From Sperchopsis tessellata (lineage: Eukaryota > Arthropoda > Insecta > Coleoptera > Hydrophilidae): DNA of 35,143 bases. The stretch is from contig JAWQRN010000175.1 in assembly GCA_033557685.1 (NCBI GenBank), forward strand, positions 1 through 35,143, given 5' to 3'. The position numbers were made by a program, and so were the translations under genes. Shown piece by piece: positions 1 through 14,249 of this stretch; positions within the stretch are counted from its first letter, which is position 1; the number at the start of each line of letters is the position of its first letter. A model generated the notes under the pieces. The model worked only from the letters and a program-made list of their open reading frames with translations, was not told where the DNA came from and searched no databases.

Positions 1-14
1 TATATATATATATA
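1..14. repeat. (TA)n microsatellite at window edge
   Basis: Seven TA units open the window, and the array probably extends beyond it. It lies downstream of the FAR gene. Confidence 0.8.
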
Positions 15-281
15 CAGATGATAATCCTTCATGTGGTGGTGGGTCCAAAATAATTCTCAGGTGGGCAGTAAAATTATTTCTTAAGAGTATAAAAGTAATT
101 TTCCTTCAGTTTTTTCAGCTTGAATTTGAACTTTTTAACTTGTTTTTATAGTACTTTCGCTGGGTCAAATTGTGTAAACACAGGCTGAATACATTCAGTA
201 TCCTGCAGGATGTTATAAGGGTGAAAAAAGGTCGACACCTGTTCTGGCCATCTTTATGAAATCATTATTATTATATCAATT

Positions 282-287
282 TTTATT
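282..287 (-). terminator. Candidate polyadenylation signal of FAR
   Basis: AATAAA on the minus strand lies about 240 nt after the FAR stop codon. Another AATAAA overlaps the stop itself (528-523). Such hexamers are common by chance in DNA this AT-rich, so the assignment is tentative. Confidence 0.3.
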
Positions 288-523
288 CCATTTTCTACTT
301 ACCGAGGATGTAAGGCCATGCCAGCTTCACATACCTAAGGTATGATATATGTTATTGACCTAACTTATAACAAAGTGTTGCGACAGTCCTCCAAAAAGTC
401 TCGTACTTTTTCTACGTCAAAATATATCAAGGTTGTAATAAATTATCTAACTTAGGACTTTAGTTGTAACAGTTTCGTTTTATACTTAATTCAAATAACT
501 GCAAAACTTAATTTCTTAAATAT
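288..523. other. FAR 3' flank without other features
   Basis: This AT-rich sequence holds the probable 3' UTR of FAR on the minus strand. I see no other coding or repeat signal. Confidence 0.5.
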
Positions 524-869
524 TTATTTAAAGACCCTCACACACATAAATATAAATTGATATAGCAAAAATAGTAAACCGAAAATTATTGTATAATGGG
601 CAACTTTGAACATCATTCGTCGCCGTTTCGCCGTTGGTATAGTTGACACTGGGTCCTTCATGTAGTAAGTTCTCCCTCCCAGAATATAATTAGAAAAGTA
701 GTTATCCCAATCATGTTTAGCCATACTGAATTGGAATAGCTTTTTGTCTTCAGAACTTATTTTATTCCACAAGTTTTGTGTGTTTTTGTTTTTGAAGTTC
801 CATTGTCTCGTTGAAAAATACGCTATGGCGTTACTGAATTTATTGATTTTATTATAGGCTGGGATGAGA
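524..869 (-). CDS. FAR: FAR exon 8, FAR_C and membrane anchor (residues 396-510)
   Basis: The 346-nt terminal exon follows CTATTTTTAG. It reads [43 protein letters not shown] and [17 protein letters not shown], the usual FAR_C signature. It ends with one transmembrane helix ([20 protein letters not shown]) and a TAA stop at 526-524. A typical DPxSTIPxAxxR stretch precedes the helix. Confidence 0.95.
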
Positions 870-3800
870 CTAAAAATAGAGAAGAATTAATATATAATTT
901 AAGATAGTGCTTAGTGACATAAATTAGATTACCACTGCAATTTGGCTTCTTCGATTTATGTATTTAAGAATTTACTTTACCGCTTTATTTTTAGATATTA
1001 TTTATCAAATTCCTAAAATGTTCATTTATGTGTGGCCAAGAAAGCAACAAATTAAAATACATGTGTTATAAAAATTAAATATTCACTTAGCGTAGTTTAA
1101 TTATAACATTGATAATTGCGATACCTTTTATAATAGAGGGGGAGGTCAATAAATTCGCGGAATGGAGGGGTTATCGCAGATGAGCAGAGCATAGTTCGAA
1201 TGTATGACCATTATTAGTATATGTACCAAGTATAAGTACAATTGCGGCATTATTGTTGCAGGTATCGCAGAATAAGAAGAACTCCCAAGTATAGACAAAA
1301 ATGAGTTTCGCGCCGCCGTTAAGTTTCTCACAAAACAAGGCAAAATACGTGTCGCAATCAGCTGGAAAGCTCATGGCTACTTTTTTTTGGGATATTGAGG
1401 GTATCCTGCTGATTTATTTTAAAGAATGTTACAATTATTGGCCGGTACTATTCTGATCTGCTGAAACATTTAAAACAAACTGTTAAAGAGAAAAGAAGAG
1501 AAAAATTGACCAAAGGAGTGCTGCTTTTGCAAGAAAATGCACCCGTGCACACGAGTAATGTTGCGTTGGTTGCTCTTCACCATTGTGGCTTACATTAAAC
1601 CACCTTGCCTATAATCCAAACCTGACCTCGTCAGATTATAATTTCCAAAAATGAAAGAACAGATCCCTCATATATACAAGAAATGAAAATATGTACCCAT
1701 AGAACAGTTAATTGCTTACAGAGCAGTGCTGATTAATTCTAATTGACAGAAATTGCAATTCCATTTCTTCCTATATATTTAGCTGCATGGTTTGTTTTTG
1801 TATTTAATATTTAATATTTGGCCGCTTTCTTCTGAGGTAAAATATACTTTTATACGCGGCCAAGGAAGTAAAAATTATAATTATGTACTATTCTAACAAT
1901 AAAGTTATGAAAAGAAATTACTCTTAAAGTAGTATCCGTAAACTACAGTTGACATAATGACTGGTGGTAAGTTTATGGGACGGGACGCATACAAAGCAAA
2001 ATTTTTGTTTCGATAATAGTAAATGAAATATTGAAGTCTAAAGCAATATAAGTGATCTCTTCTATATATGAATAATGACTACATAGTCCACCAGTATCAG
2101 ATCTTAGCAAGTAACAATCATCTAGAAATGTTTGCCTCACAAGATCTCTGCGTTCTCATAATAGATTAAATATACACAAACACGTGTAAGGAGCTTGCTA
2201 TGGATATCTCAGCGGTTTAAGGCAAGCTCTACAATTTATACAGTAGACTGTAGGGTGTGGTTTATATTAATGAAGTATATAACTTATTAACCTTCAATAA
2301 CCTCTAGTTAGCAAGTCTGTTTGATTAGTCTAGAGATTTTGGGCTAAGACTATGAACGAAGAGGAACCAGTTTGGTCACCTTCTGGATCTAATAGAACAA
2401 CGAATGACAGAATATTAATTATTCTGAAAATAAATGTCACGAAGTATATTAAGATTGCTGTTATGTAGAGAAGCGTGGGAAATACTAAATGTTTCTTCAT
2501 AATAGCATGCAATTTATTTTTTGTCACAAAAGATGGTCAGACTCATAATTGATGTTACTGTAGTTCTAGTTACACCTTGTAGTTCTAGTTATATCTTGTA
2601 ATACGTATGTTGGGGAATGGGATATCATCTTTAGACTATCTTCAGGTTTTCCGGGAGATAACCGTGTGTTGGCTTTTGTTTTTGCCGACGTTTCGTCCGC
2701 CGTTGCAGGGGACATTATCAAGATATGTAGCTCTTAAAAGTGCTAATTAATCGTTTTTCTTGACTAACACTTGTGAGAGCTACATGTTATTATATTATTA
2801 GCACTTTTTAGAGCTGGTCGGCACCTATAACTAACACTTCTCAAAGCTACTAGCACTTTTAAGAGCTACATGTCTTGATAATGTCCCCTGCAAAGGCAGA
2901 CGAAACGTCGGGAAAAACAAAAGCCAACACACGGTTATCTCCCGGAAAACCTGAAGATATTTACTGTGGCCGTGGAAGTCTACGTACTGAATCTTTAGAC
3001 TATTGTTCCATTATAAAATTAATAAGAGGGATATAATTTTAAGGAAATTTCAATCTGTGTAATATACATAACACATCATCCCTACATGACTACTTTTCAC
3101 TGAATTCATTTTTGAATATTGTTCTATTTCGATGCTCCGCTGCTGTGTACAATGTATATAAAAAATTGCAGTTGAGCTGATGAATATTAGTATAGTCAGA
3201 AATGAATCTAGAGAAGTCTACTAGAAATGCGGGTGCTTATATTAGTTACGAGGCACTTTTCTAAATTTATTCATAATGTGATCAAGCTATACACATCATA
3301 ATCCTGCAAACACTAGAGGGCGCATCTACGGGTGGCGGATGGGAGAATGCCCTTCAGACCTGTTGAGTAGGATATCAGCGTTCGCGGACCAACAGCAACA
3401 AAGTGCTAGTAATCGGAAAAGTATAAACAGCTGCCAAACAAGACTAAATAAGTGCACTTATCGCAAATTATCCAGAAAAGTAAAACTAATAGAGTTGGCA
3501 AATGAATTGGAAAAGATTCAATGGGATGTTATTGGTTTGAGCGAAGTACAAAGAAAATAAGAAGGGCTTATGCAACTGCAAAGTGGACCAATGTTTTTTT
3601 TTTTTTACCGTGGCACTAATGTAAGAAATTATGGGGTGCGTTTCATGGTTCGCAAAAAGCCCTAAAACCGAATAATCAAGTTTGACAACAAAATTAGAAA
3701 TAAAGTTCTCTAGGCAGTATAAACTGCAAATTCTGCGAATGAGAGTTCAAATACACATTCTAAGGATAACTTGAGAGATTTTAATGCAAAAGTAGGAGAC

Positions 3801-6800
3801 AAACAACTAGGAGATAAAGTTGTAGGTGCATTCGGGTTTGGAAGTAGAACTAAAAGAGGTAACATACTTCTAGAATTTACAGAATTAAAGAGTCTATATG
3901 TAGCATATACCATATTTGCTAAAAAATCGTTACGCAGATGAAAGTGGCAAGCCCCTAACAACACCAGGAACGATAATGACAACATATTCACTACTAAGGG
4001 ATGTAATGAAAGTAATCACCTTGTTGTTACATGTAAAATATCTCCAAATGCAAAATAAAAAAGATTAAAATTAACTTAGACGATTTAAAATCAAGAAGTA
4101 TTTCAACTAGAGCTTAAAAACAGTTTTGCTGCTCTGGAAAAATATAATGATACAGCTAATATGTTTCATATAATAACACATACGGTCACAGTCATAGGTG
4201 GAATTGCCAATGGTAAAAAAAGTCGAAAATTTCAAAATATACCAAAACCCTACAAAGGCAGCATGCCAGGTCTGTAAATTTGAAACCGGAATTTTCTTTT
4301 ATAGAAAATACACATTTATTGTAAGAAAATGGTAAAAAATATATTTTATTATATATTTATTATATTTCCCATTGCTAGCTACACATTTTTCTTATCTCTC
4401 TGGCAATTTGTGGATGCCATGTTGCCAACCTGTTGTTCTTTTGAGGCAAACCAATCATCGAGCCATTTTCGTACATTTTCGTAAGAAATGAAGCGCTGCT
4501 CAGCAAGTGCGTGTCTCATCGGTGTAAGTAAGTAGTAATCGGATGGATCCAAGTCTGGTGAGTAAGCCGCATGCAAAAGTATTTGCCAACTAAACGCATC
4601 AATCGTTTCCTTGTCTGGTTTTGCTGTGTGCGATGGTGAATTATCATGAAGTAAAATCACTTTGTGTTGCCTCTTTTGATATTCTGGTCGTTTTTCACGA
4701 AGTGCTTGGTTCAAATCCCTCATTTGTTTTCGGTAGCGTTAAGTATTAACGGTTTCGCCAGGTTTGAGCAGATCATAATAGATAACTCTTCTGATACCAC
4801 CAACCACATATCATTGTCTTCCGTCCATAGCCATTTCGCCTTGCAGTAGATGTCGCAGGTTTGCTTGAAGTTACCCATGATCTCTTACGCTTAGAATTCT
4901 CGAAATATACCCATTTTTCATCGCCAGTCACAATACTCACATTTCGCAAGTGTTTCGGGTTTCCTGTTGTCTTTCATTCAGTTCATGTGTAACACATTTT
5001 CCTACCATCTGGATCTTTCCCATGGCTTTCAAACGTATGGAGACGGTTTCTCGTCACATTTAATTGATCCGTGAGTTGTTGTTGCATTTGAGCGTCATCC
5101 TCATCAAACAATGCTTGCAATTCGGTGTATTCGAACTTTCTCGGTGGTCTTCCATGTTATTCGTGTCTCATGTCAAAATCGCCACTTTTGAATTTTTTAA
5201 ACCACTCAAAGCACTGTGATTTACCAAGAGCATGCTCACCGTAAGCTTCGACAAGCATTCGATACGATTCTGCAGCAGTTTTCTTCAAATGGTAACAGAG
5301 AATCAATGCTGTCCGCAAATCGTAGCTTTCAGGCACAAAATTCGACATGTTCAACGCTATGAAAAAATATGTTGTTGTGTGAAAGTTGTATTGATGTGAG
5401 TTAAAGGTCTTTGACAAATGTAAACACAAGAAAAAGGCGCCAATGACGCGGTTTGACAGTCACTACTTTGACAACTAGAGCCGTCTATGGGACAAATTCC
5501 TGTTTAATATTTACAGACCTGGTAGACAACTAATAAGCAAAGTTAAGACAAAAAGTAGACTGTAGAGTATCTGAATATGTTAGAAGATACAACTATGAAG
5601 CTACTCTCCAGGCGATAGAGCAGTGTAGGAGCTACAAGCGGGTGACATAGAGACATGACTAGGGAAAAGGCAAATAATAGCCCTCAGATCTGAAAACGGC
5701 AAGTGATTTGTCGATAGAGAGGAAATCCTTGAAGTGGTTAGAAAGATTTACAAGTAAATATATCGAGATGAACGTTATCATATAAATTACTTTTCCGAGG
5801 AAGACTTTTCTCCAATATTACCCTCCAAAGTTGCGCATGCTTTAAAACCAATACAGTGTGGAAAGGTACTAGAGGAAGGCGGGAACACATACTAAAAATT
5901 GCTGGAGGTAAGATATATACAGTTCTGGCAAAACTGTATTCGTCATGCATAGAAAAAAGGAGATGCCAGAATCTTGGAACAATTATTTTAATTCACAAGA
6001 AAACAAAGAAGATCTGAAAAATTACCGCCTTACCAGTCTCACATATGTGGCTTATAAGATCCTTACCAAAATAATTTCGAATCGCCTTACAGATCAATTC
6101 GATTCTTATCAAACCAAAGAATATGAAAAGGATATAGCACTATTGACTTTATTCACACGGTGCAAAATTTTAGATCTAGATGTGACGAGTACAACCTGCC
6201 ACTAGGTTGTGCTTTCGTAGGCTACGAGAAAACATTTGACTCAATCAAGACATCTGAGGTTATTAAAGCTTTGGTCGAAATTTGCATTCCGCCGGCATGC
6301 ATACAGCTGATTCAACACATCTAAGAAAAAACCACGTCAAAAGTTAAATTATATCAACAAACAGAAACATTTCACATTCAAAAAGATGTTAACAGCTAAT
6401 TTAAATATCATGCCATTTTGTTTTTGTTTTGTGGTTGGTAGCTCTCATACTTTGACCGTTATAATCTATGATTCTTCCGATTAGAAAATATGGAACGCTC
6501 TACGAAAGAACAGCGAGTTATTATTGTTAAAATACATTACAAATTCGGTGAAAATTTTTCGGAGACGCTATGAAAAATGTGCACCAAATGAGTCAGCTGT
6601 CCAAAGGTTGATTAAAAAAATTGATGAAACTGGATCGGTAATGGGTGCAAGACCTCGTGAGTATAAAGGTGGGATAAGGTTCTCTGAGGATGTTGCCATG
6701 GTTAGTTAAAGTGTCGTTGCAAATCCGTGAACATCGATTCGGCATCGTGCACAACAGCTGAACATTTCGAGAAGCTCTCTTCAGCGAAAACTCACTAAAG

Positions 6801-9800
6801 ACCTTCATGCGTACAACATGTAACTGTACCGCCGGCAGTTCGCTAGTTTGTTTTTAGAGCATCATGAAGTGCAGTCTCAATTTGGTCGAAAAATCATCTT
6901 CAGTAATGGGGAGCATTTTCAACTCGACGGTTTGGTAAACAAATAAAATTGTGCATTTGGGACTCTGAAAATCCTTGCAGGATGATTACGGAGTATTTTT
7001 AGCACCAAATGGACCTTGAACAAATGTGGTTCCAGGAAGACGGCGCCAGCTATCATATAACTCGAGCAACAGTTCATCTACTGCTTCAACAATTTCCTGA
7101 TCGCGTAATTTCACGGAATGCCGACACTAATTGGTCTGCAAGATCTTGTGATTTAACAATGTGCGACTTCTTTTTGTGGGGTTATCTGAAATCTAAGGTC
7201 TATGCCAGCAATCCGCAAGCAATTGACGACCTCAAAAATGAAATCAGACGTACTATCAATGAAATTGATCAAAGATTGTGTGAAATTGTAATCGAAAATT
7301 TTGTGAAATGAATCAAGCTTCGCCTGCAAGCCGAGGTGGTAATTTTTCATATTTAATCATAAATATAATAAAATTCGTTTTATTTCCAACTTAAATCCGG
7401 CGTTAAATTTGGGCCACATTTACAAGCCTATGCGTACATGGATGGCACATTAATCGAATCCGTAATATCATACATGAGTTTGGGCCAGCTCATAACGATG
7501 GATAGAAATATTTCTTTAGAGATAGCATGACGAACAAAGCTTGCATGGAGTAAAACTGGACATCTAAGTAACATATTAAAATCGCAGATGCATTTTTGTT
7601 TGAAACGTAGGGTTTTTGATCAGTGTTGTTTGCCTGTAATAACGTGTGTGTGTGTTTATACTTACATTGGTTTTCTTCCAAGTATTCTTGCACCAAAATC
7701 AACTATATATGCAGGTAGGATGTGCAAGAAAAATGTTGCTATACTGTATACATACATATTGGAACTGAAAAAGAAATAGTCGTACCAAATTTGATACATC
7801 GAAGGACATTGAAGCCATTTTTCTGTGGACAAATCTTGGAAGTTACCTGAAATAATAGGTATAATTATGTAAGTAATAAGTAGAAATCTATCTGTGAATC
7901 TAAAAATACCATTCTAATAAAATTTGCAACCTATCCGAACATAATAAAAATAATATTAAAAAACTGAGTGATATATTCTTGTAATATATTTTTATGACGT
8001 ATTATGTGAAATATCTATTAATGATGATATGCCAAAGCAGGCATTTTCCAGTACCAGTAGGTGGCTCACTTGAAGACGGTTTTGTTCTGTTTCTTTGATC
8101 TGGCGTTATGAGATGTTTTGCCTTTTCATTTTGTTTCGTCTTTTTGTTTGTCTTCATGCATTTCATTTGTTTGTTTGTTTATTTGTTGCATATTTTTTGT
8201 TCTATACATTATTTGTTTTTTGTTTTATATATTTAACTTGATATTGTTTTATATATTGACCCGATTTGTGCTGTCCCCCATTTTGCTTGCAAGTAATTTT
8301 TCGTTTTCATGTTGTATTAATTTAGTATGGGTCTATATCTTTGTGCTGTTACATGTAAGTCTGCAGTCTTGTTATATTTTGTATGGTTTGTCTTATGTAT
8401 GTTAATTTGCAGACTCAGGATCTGAGGATGAAAATTAAATATTTTCGAAAAAGTTCATCACAACATTTTATGTTTTAATTTATGTGAACCAAAAACCACT
8501 CTTGCTACACGGTTTTTAGTAAAAATATTGATTATCTTCTAAGATTCATACCTCCGAAACATTAAACACTACATTTAGTAAAATATTTTAAAATCTTTGA
8601 TATACTCACCCCATGTAAGAGGCTTCTCAGGTCCACTGGCATAGTTGAAGATATTTACTTCGTTATCACGTTTAATATTATGATCTCCAATTTGTGTGTT
8701 ATCAGTTATTCTAAAATTAAATGCGAAATATTAATAGTAATAATCAGAGAGAGTTGGTTGGTTCGTTGCTTGAATATTTTAATACATTTGGGACTGCCAA
8801 TTTGCCAGTCTTATTTATTTGATTTAGAATTAATATACATTTTCTAATTAACTAAAATACATATAACATGACATATGATAGGAGCAAAGTATCGCCATTT
8901 ATAGATCTAAACGTATACAGGATTTATATTACAAAGGGTTAACAATTAGATAATACGCATGTACGTACCTAAAACTTAATTTCTATAATCTTTTTGTATA
9001 TAAAATGAAAAATGATTTTATATCTTTGGATGTTTCGGATGTTAGCAAAGATTTTAAATTTACTAGAGTTTTCACACACAATTCAATTTCTAAAAAAATC
9101 TTCTATATTGTTACTATTAAAGCGATAATCCACTAAAATATGATCCATTTACCTAAGCTTCAACATCCCCAAATAGCATTATGGGTTAAACTTATCTTAA
9201 CTAAGTGGGCAGGAAATGTTCTATGGCTAGCTCTAATTCTATAAATAGCAGTTAGCAGCCTTTTGTTGTAAAACTCAAGGATTTTAGTAAATTGGAGTAT
9301 TTACTATAAGTCCATATAACAAAGAATTCCTAGCATGAATACTAGTGATACATGCTACAGCATTTTTGAAATATTGTCTTAGTGTTTTAGTTTGATATAT
9401 CATTGTATAAATATTTTATCCTTTACATATGCCCACAAGAAAGTTTAGGGAATAGAATTTTTATAGAACAACGACGATAAATTCACTTCTGTATTATTTA
9501 TGTTAATTATAAAACGGCTCATTAAGATAATTATAAACATTATTATCAATCAAATTTAATTTATTTATTCTTTAATAAAAATCTAGGAACTAATTGAAAA
9601 TTCAATATTTTCAAAAAAGTTGTGTTGAAATGAAAGAAAATAATACATAAAATATTAAATTTACCATTAGATTTTTAGTGAAAAAAATTAATAAATATTA
9701 ATGCATGAAATAAATTTCGATTTTTCTGAAAAGCTAGTGGAAATGTATCTATTACAGTGTATGTAATAATGGAATCAGGAAAACCAAAAATACAATTTTT

Positions 9801-12800
9801 AAGGCAGTTATGGCCAACTGTGATTTGCACATAAGAAAACAAACCTTTACTTAAATTTTAACATTAATTCAAATACACAAAATTGAAAGTTTTTATAGTT
9901 TTGTGATAGCTAATCAAATTAAGAGTAGGCAATTTCGAAAAATTGTTTTTTTGAAACAACAAACAGCAAAATTTTGTGTCCCAATAAATTTGTCTCGCAG
10001 ATTGAGTTCCAAAATGTGCCATCAGTTTTCTCCTAATTGCTCTAGTTACTGAGACACCTTTACGAATATCGAAATAAGGCCACCTTTTATAGTTGGTACG
10101 GCTTTGTGTCATTTATAGTATATTTGTATACGTTTTAGTTTTATCTTTATTATGCACATGTTGAATTTTCTTTCCTCACCTGAATATATTGCAGATTTAT
10201 TATTTTAATAAATTGTTAAATAATCAGGACTAGACGAATTTATACTTAACACAGTTGTTTAAGCCATATCTCAGTTGCCTCTGCTTTTGATATACGTTTT
10301 GTGTTGCCTAAACTTAGGTAGCATTATTTAATTGCATGTGACAATAATGTGACAAAAACAATAGGGCAAATATTTTACAGTGGGTATTTTTGTACTGTAC
10401 CACGAGCGTCATTTTTGGAAAAAACGGTATTTGTTGGACAAACTCGCTCCTTACGAATTCCAAGACGCGCTATAGCCCGGAAAGGGAGGTTTTATGACTA
10501 CAGAAGTTTGGGGGTAGTCGTTCATCAGCCTTCACTTCTATTTACACGAGACAGTATCCGCGCCATTAATTTACAGTTCACCTTGGTCCTTCGAAGTAAA
10601 CTCTTGCATAGTCTACATTTTGCTCCTTCGCGCGTATATTCGACAACATTTTAATTCAAACCTTATTAATGTCAACATTTTTGTCATCCAAATCGTATAC
10701 CCCAACATTTTGGTGCTTCGAGCCGTATAGAGCTAGCATTTTTGATCTTTGAGCCGTAAGTACGTAACAACAGTTTTGGAAGAAATCGATTATTAAATAA
10801 CTTAAACTAATGCCACCATATACTGATTAACTAGTTTAAATCAATACACAAAATTGAGTACTAACAAAATACGATCCTCTACAACAAACACTTGTGAAAT
10901 AATTCTACTTGGATAATGAAAAAGCAGAGTTACTTCCAGATGGAATTTAATAATAAAAACACACAAATGTGTCGAAGTTGCACTGTGCAAGGGAACTATA
11001 TTTAAGGCAAGTATGTTGATTAGTGCCTGTATAGTGAGATTGTAATCCATGAGTAATAAAATAAAAGCTTTTACATTTCGTCATTTCAAATTTAAATCAA
11101 GTTTCAGTAGATCATACGTTTTCCAAATTTGAGTTTTCTATCTCATCTAACAGTGGTTTGCTAGATATCTTTTACCAAAAAAATATTAATAGTTGATATA
11201 TACCTTGATTGATGAGTTTCCCAAGCAGCTGCTATGATAGAATTAATTACGTAGTCGGCAGGTACCAAATCAGCGCAAGCTTCACGATTACCACGGATGG
11301 TGTGAAGTAGTCCAAGACCTACACCGTATAGAACTCCAGTTGGTCCATATATGTTGTCTATCCAACCAGCTATTGGCTCTATTGCGGTACTAATAACTAA
11401 AATGTATTAAATATATTGATAAGAAAATTGCAAATTAAGTAAAATAAAAAAATATTGAATTTTTTAATGAAAAATGTTACAACTATAGTATATGTATCTA
11501 AATAGTAAGAAGATATTAATGTAAAGGGAGCACTGACACTGATATCTGGAGAGTAAGAACAAATATCTCTTAGTTAAAGTTGTGAGATTTGTAGAATCAC
11601 TTAGAATAAATAAGTTGGATATGGCAGGATGGAGACCTATAAAGGATATATATGGTATAGAGGTTGCAATTAACTAATATCACTGAGGTTATATTAGTGG
11701 GCAAGAGTAATGTTTGTCTTTTATTAATGTACGTCAATAGGATACATTGCCATATGGAAACAGAATGCGTGTTTGACTTTATTGTTGGTGTATTTAAAAT
11801 GTTCGCAATAGTGTTGATTTACATAACTTAACTTCAGTTTACACTAATTTGAAATTTATGTAGTTTTAACTTTTTGTTTATTATCAAGAATATTCTACTA
11901 CATTTTGAGTATGTAATTATTTAAACTAATATGGATCAATACGCCTAGTGATTTTTTTCCTTATTTTCGTCTAACTGAATGAAGTAATATGAGTAATTAT
12001 TAGATCAGTTCTTTTGCAATCAGTTTGATTTTATTTTATTTTTAATTTCAGCGACATGGGTATTATGTTTGCAAATGGTTTGACTGTCAAAGAAGCATTG
12101 TACATGGTATTTGGAGATGTTTTAGATCAAAACGATGTAAATAATCCAGTAGTTATTACTCCACCTGGCGCAGGGATTCTTACCTATGATGACTCTAGGG
12201 ACGAAGATGAAGATGAAATTGTCAATTTGATTAGAAATCAACTCTTAGCAGAGGCTGATATTGTGAGATATCTTCCAAGGAAGGAAGGAAACCATCACGT
12301 GGGAAATCATGTAAATTAAACCTGGATTGAAGGTCAGTTTGAAATAATGGATGTTTCATACTTCGAATACAAAGATTTTCTACCATGTCATCTGTTTAAT
12401 TATTTAAATTTTGAGTTTTTCGTTGATGAATTATCAGTTTGTAACAGAAATTTCGGAAATTAAAGCAAAAGAAATAAAAACTTTTTGTAGCCATATAAAT
12501 TATCAGTGGGTACTATGTATTACCGGGAAAGCGGTTTTATTGGGACAGAGATATTGGTAATGATATGGTGGTAAAAATAACACTACACTAATAAGATTTA
12601 AAAAAAATGTCACAAGAATATTGTACCGGAACGACTACTGTCATGTGACGAGTACATGATAAAATAATTTGGAAAGAACGTCCCTCCTTGCCAATTTTTC
12701 TGTAGAAAACAAATTAGATTTGTATTCGGATATCTTGTAGATTTTGACATCTGTCAAGGGAAAATGTATGAAAAAATATTTGAAAAAGCTACTGCTCCTT

Positions 12801-14184
12801 TACTTTCAATGATTTTTTACCCGTATATAAGAAATTGTTACCATACCATCTCTATTTTGACAATTTATTCACCAGTACACATTTGTTGCGCTTCATTTGG
12901 CAGTTGGGGTTTTAGAACAATAGGAGAAAATAAAATTCCCAAAAAAAATTTACTACTTTCTAATAAACTCATTTGTAAGTCTGGTAGAGGTCCATACGAA
13001 CCTGAAATTTACAAAGAAGATGCTGTTGTGGTTGCTAAATGGATAGATAATTATGTGGTCTCTATCGAATTAAATTACCACAGTGTCGATCCAATTTCTG
13101 ACGTAAAAAGTACTTTCGGAAAGATAAAAAAATATGGATGGAACGAATAGGATGGACGGAATGTTGCAAAATATCGCATACATGTTAGAAACAAAAAATG
13201 GTACTGGCCAATTTTGTGTTGGCTAATAGACATTTGTATCAACAATACATGGATGTTGAAATATAGGTCCACCGATATTCCTCAACTATAATTTCATCAT
13301 AAAATTGTAGTGGCTTATGTGAGTAAGTATGGACAATCATCGAAAGGTGCTGGGAGGCCAACTTCTTCTACGAGTTCCTCATTTAGTATCTAGAGTTTTG
13401 GATAAGGCAAGATATGGTGCTATTAATCATTTAGTCACTAAAATTCCAGGTAATAAGAATTGGAGGTATATTAAAGAAAAATGCACTTCAATAATGAGAA
13501 CAATGTGCAAGAAATGTAAAATAGGTTTGTATATAGGCTGTTTTGTAAAATATCATAGCATAAGATACAATTTCTTTTGAATATATGTCATATATTTCTA
13601 TATAAATTATAAGGTAAGACCTGAAATGGTGAAAAGTATTTTTTGGAAAAAATAAACTTTATAAACCTTTGAAATATGCTTACATTGAAACTTGTATGAA
13701 AAATTAATAAATAATTTAACAAAAAATCAGGTTAGTGCATTTAGTATGTATTTGGGCATGAAAATTAAAGTTATAGGCATGTTCAAAATAAGCCTTCTGC
13801 ATGGGTTTGGCTAATTACGATACATGGACAGAAAATGACAAATGAAAATGGCCTAGAAAAAGGATGGAGATAACGAGGCAGATATCAAACGCTTTCTGAA
13901 CAATGTGTATGGAAATATGAAGATAGGGCATTTTTAAATGTTAAATAATCCAAAACAGGTAACACTAAATTTCTGTGGTGAAAAATACTTTAGCATATTC
14001 AATACGTAGTCTTCCACTGCCATAGTAGATATCTTCAGGTTTTCCGGGAGGTAATCGTGTGTTGGCTTTTCTTCTTGCCGACGTTCCTTCCACCGTCGCA
14101 AAGGACATTGTCAAGATATGTAGCTCCATGCAGCTATGTAAAGTGTGTATAGTCATAGAAGAAAAGGATTTCCGTGGTTGAGCG

Positions 14185-14249
<65 letters not shown>

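Noticed and set aside
2330..2527. Hydrophobic minus-strand frame, first considered as a FAR membrane exon
   Set aside because: No FAR block matches, and exons 7 and 8 already join in phase without it.
8118..8405. 95-codon open frame rich in Phe, Cys and Leu
   Set aside because: It lies in a TTTGTTTG-type low-complexity tract of intron 6. The composition alone explains it, and no domain is visible.
8400..8520. Possible tail of a Penelope-like element (GATCTGAGGATG and TTTTCGAAA)
   Set aside because: Too short, with no GIY-YIG or reverse transcriptase sequence nearby.
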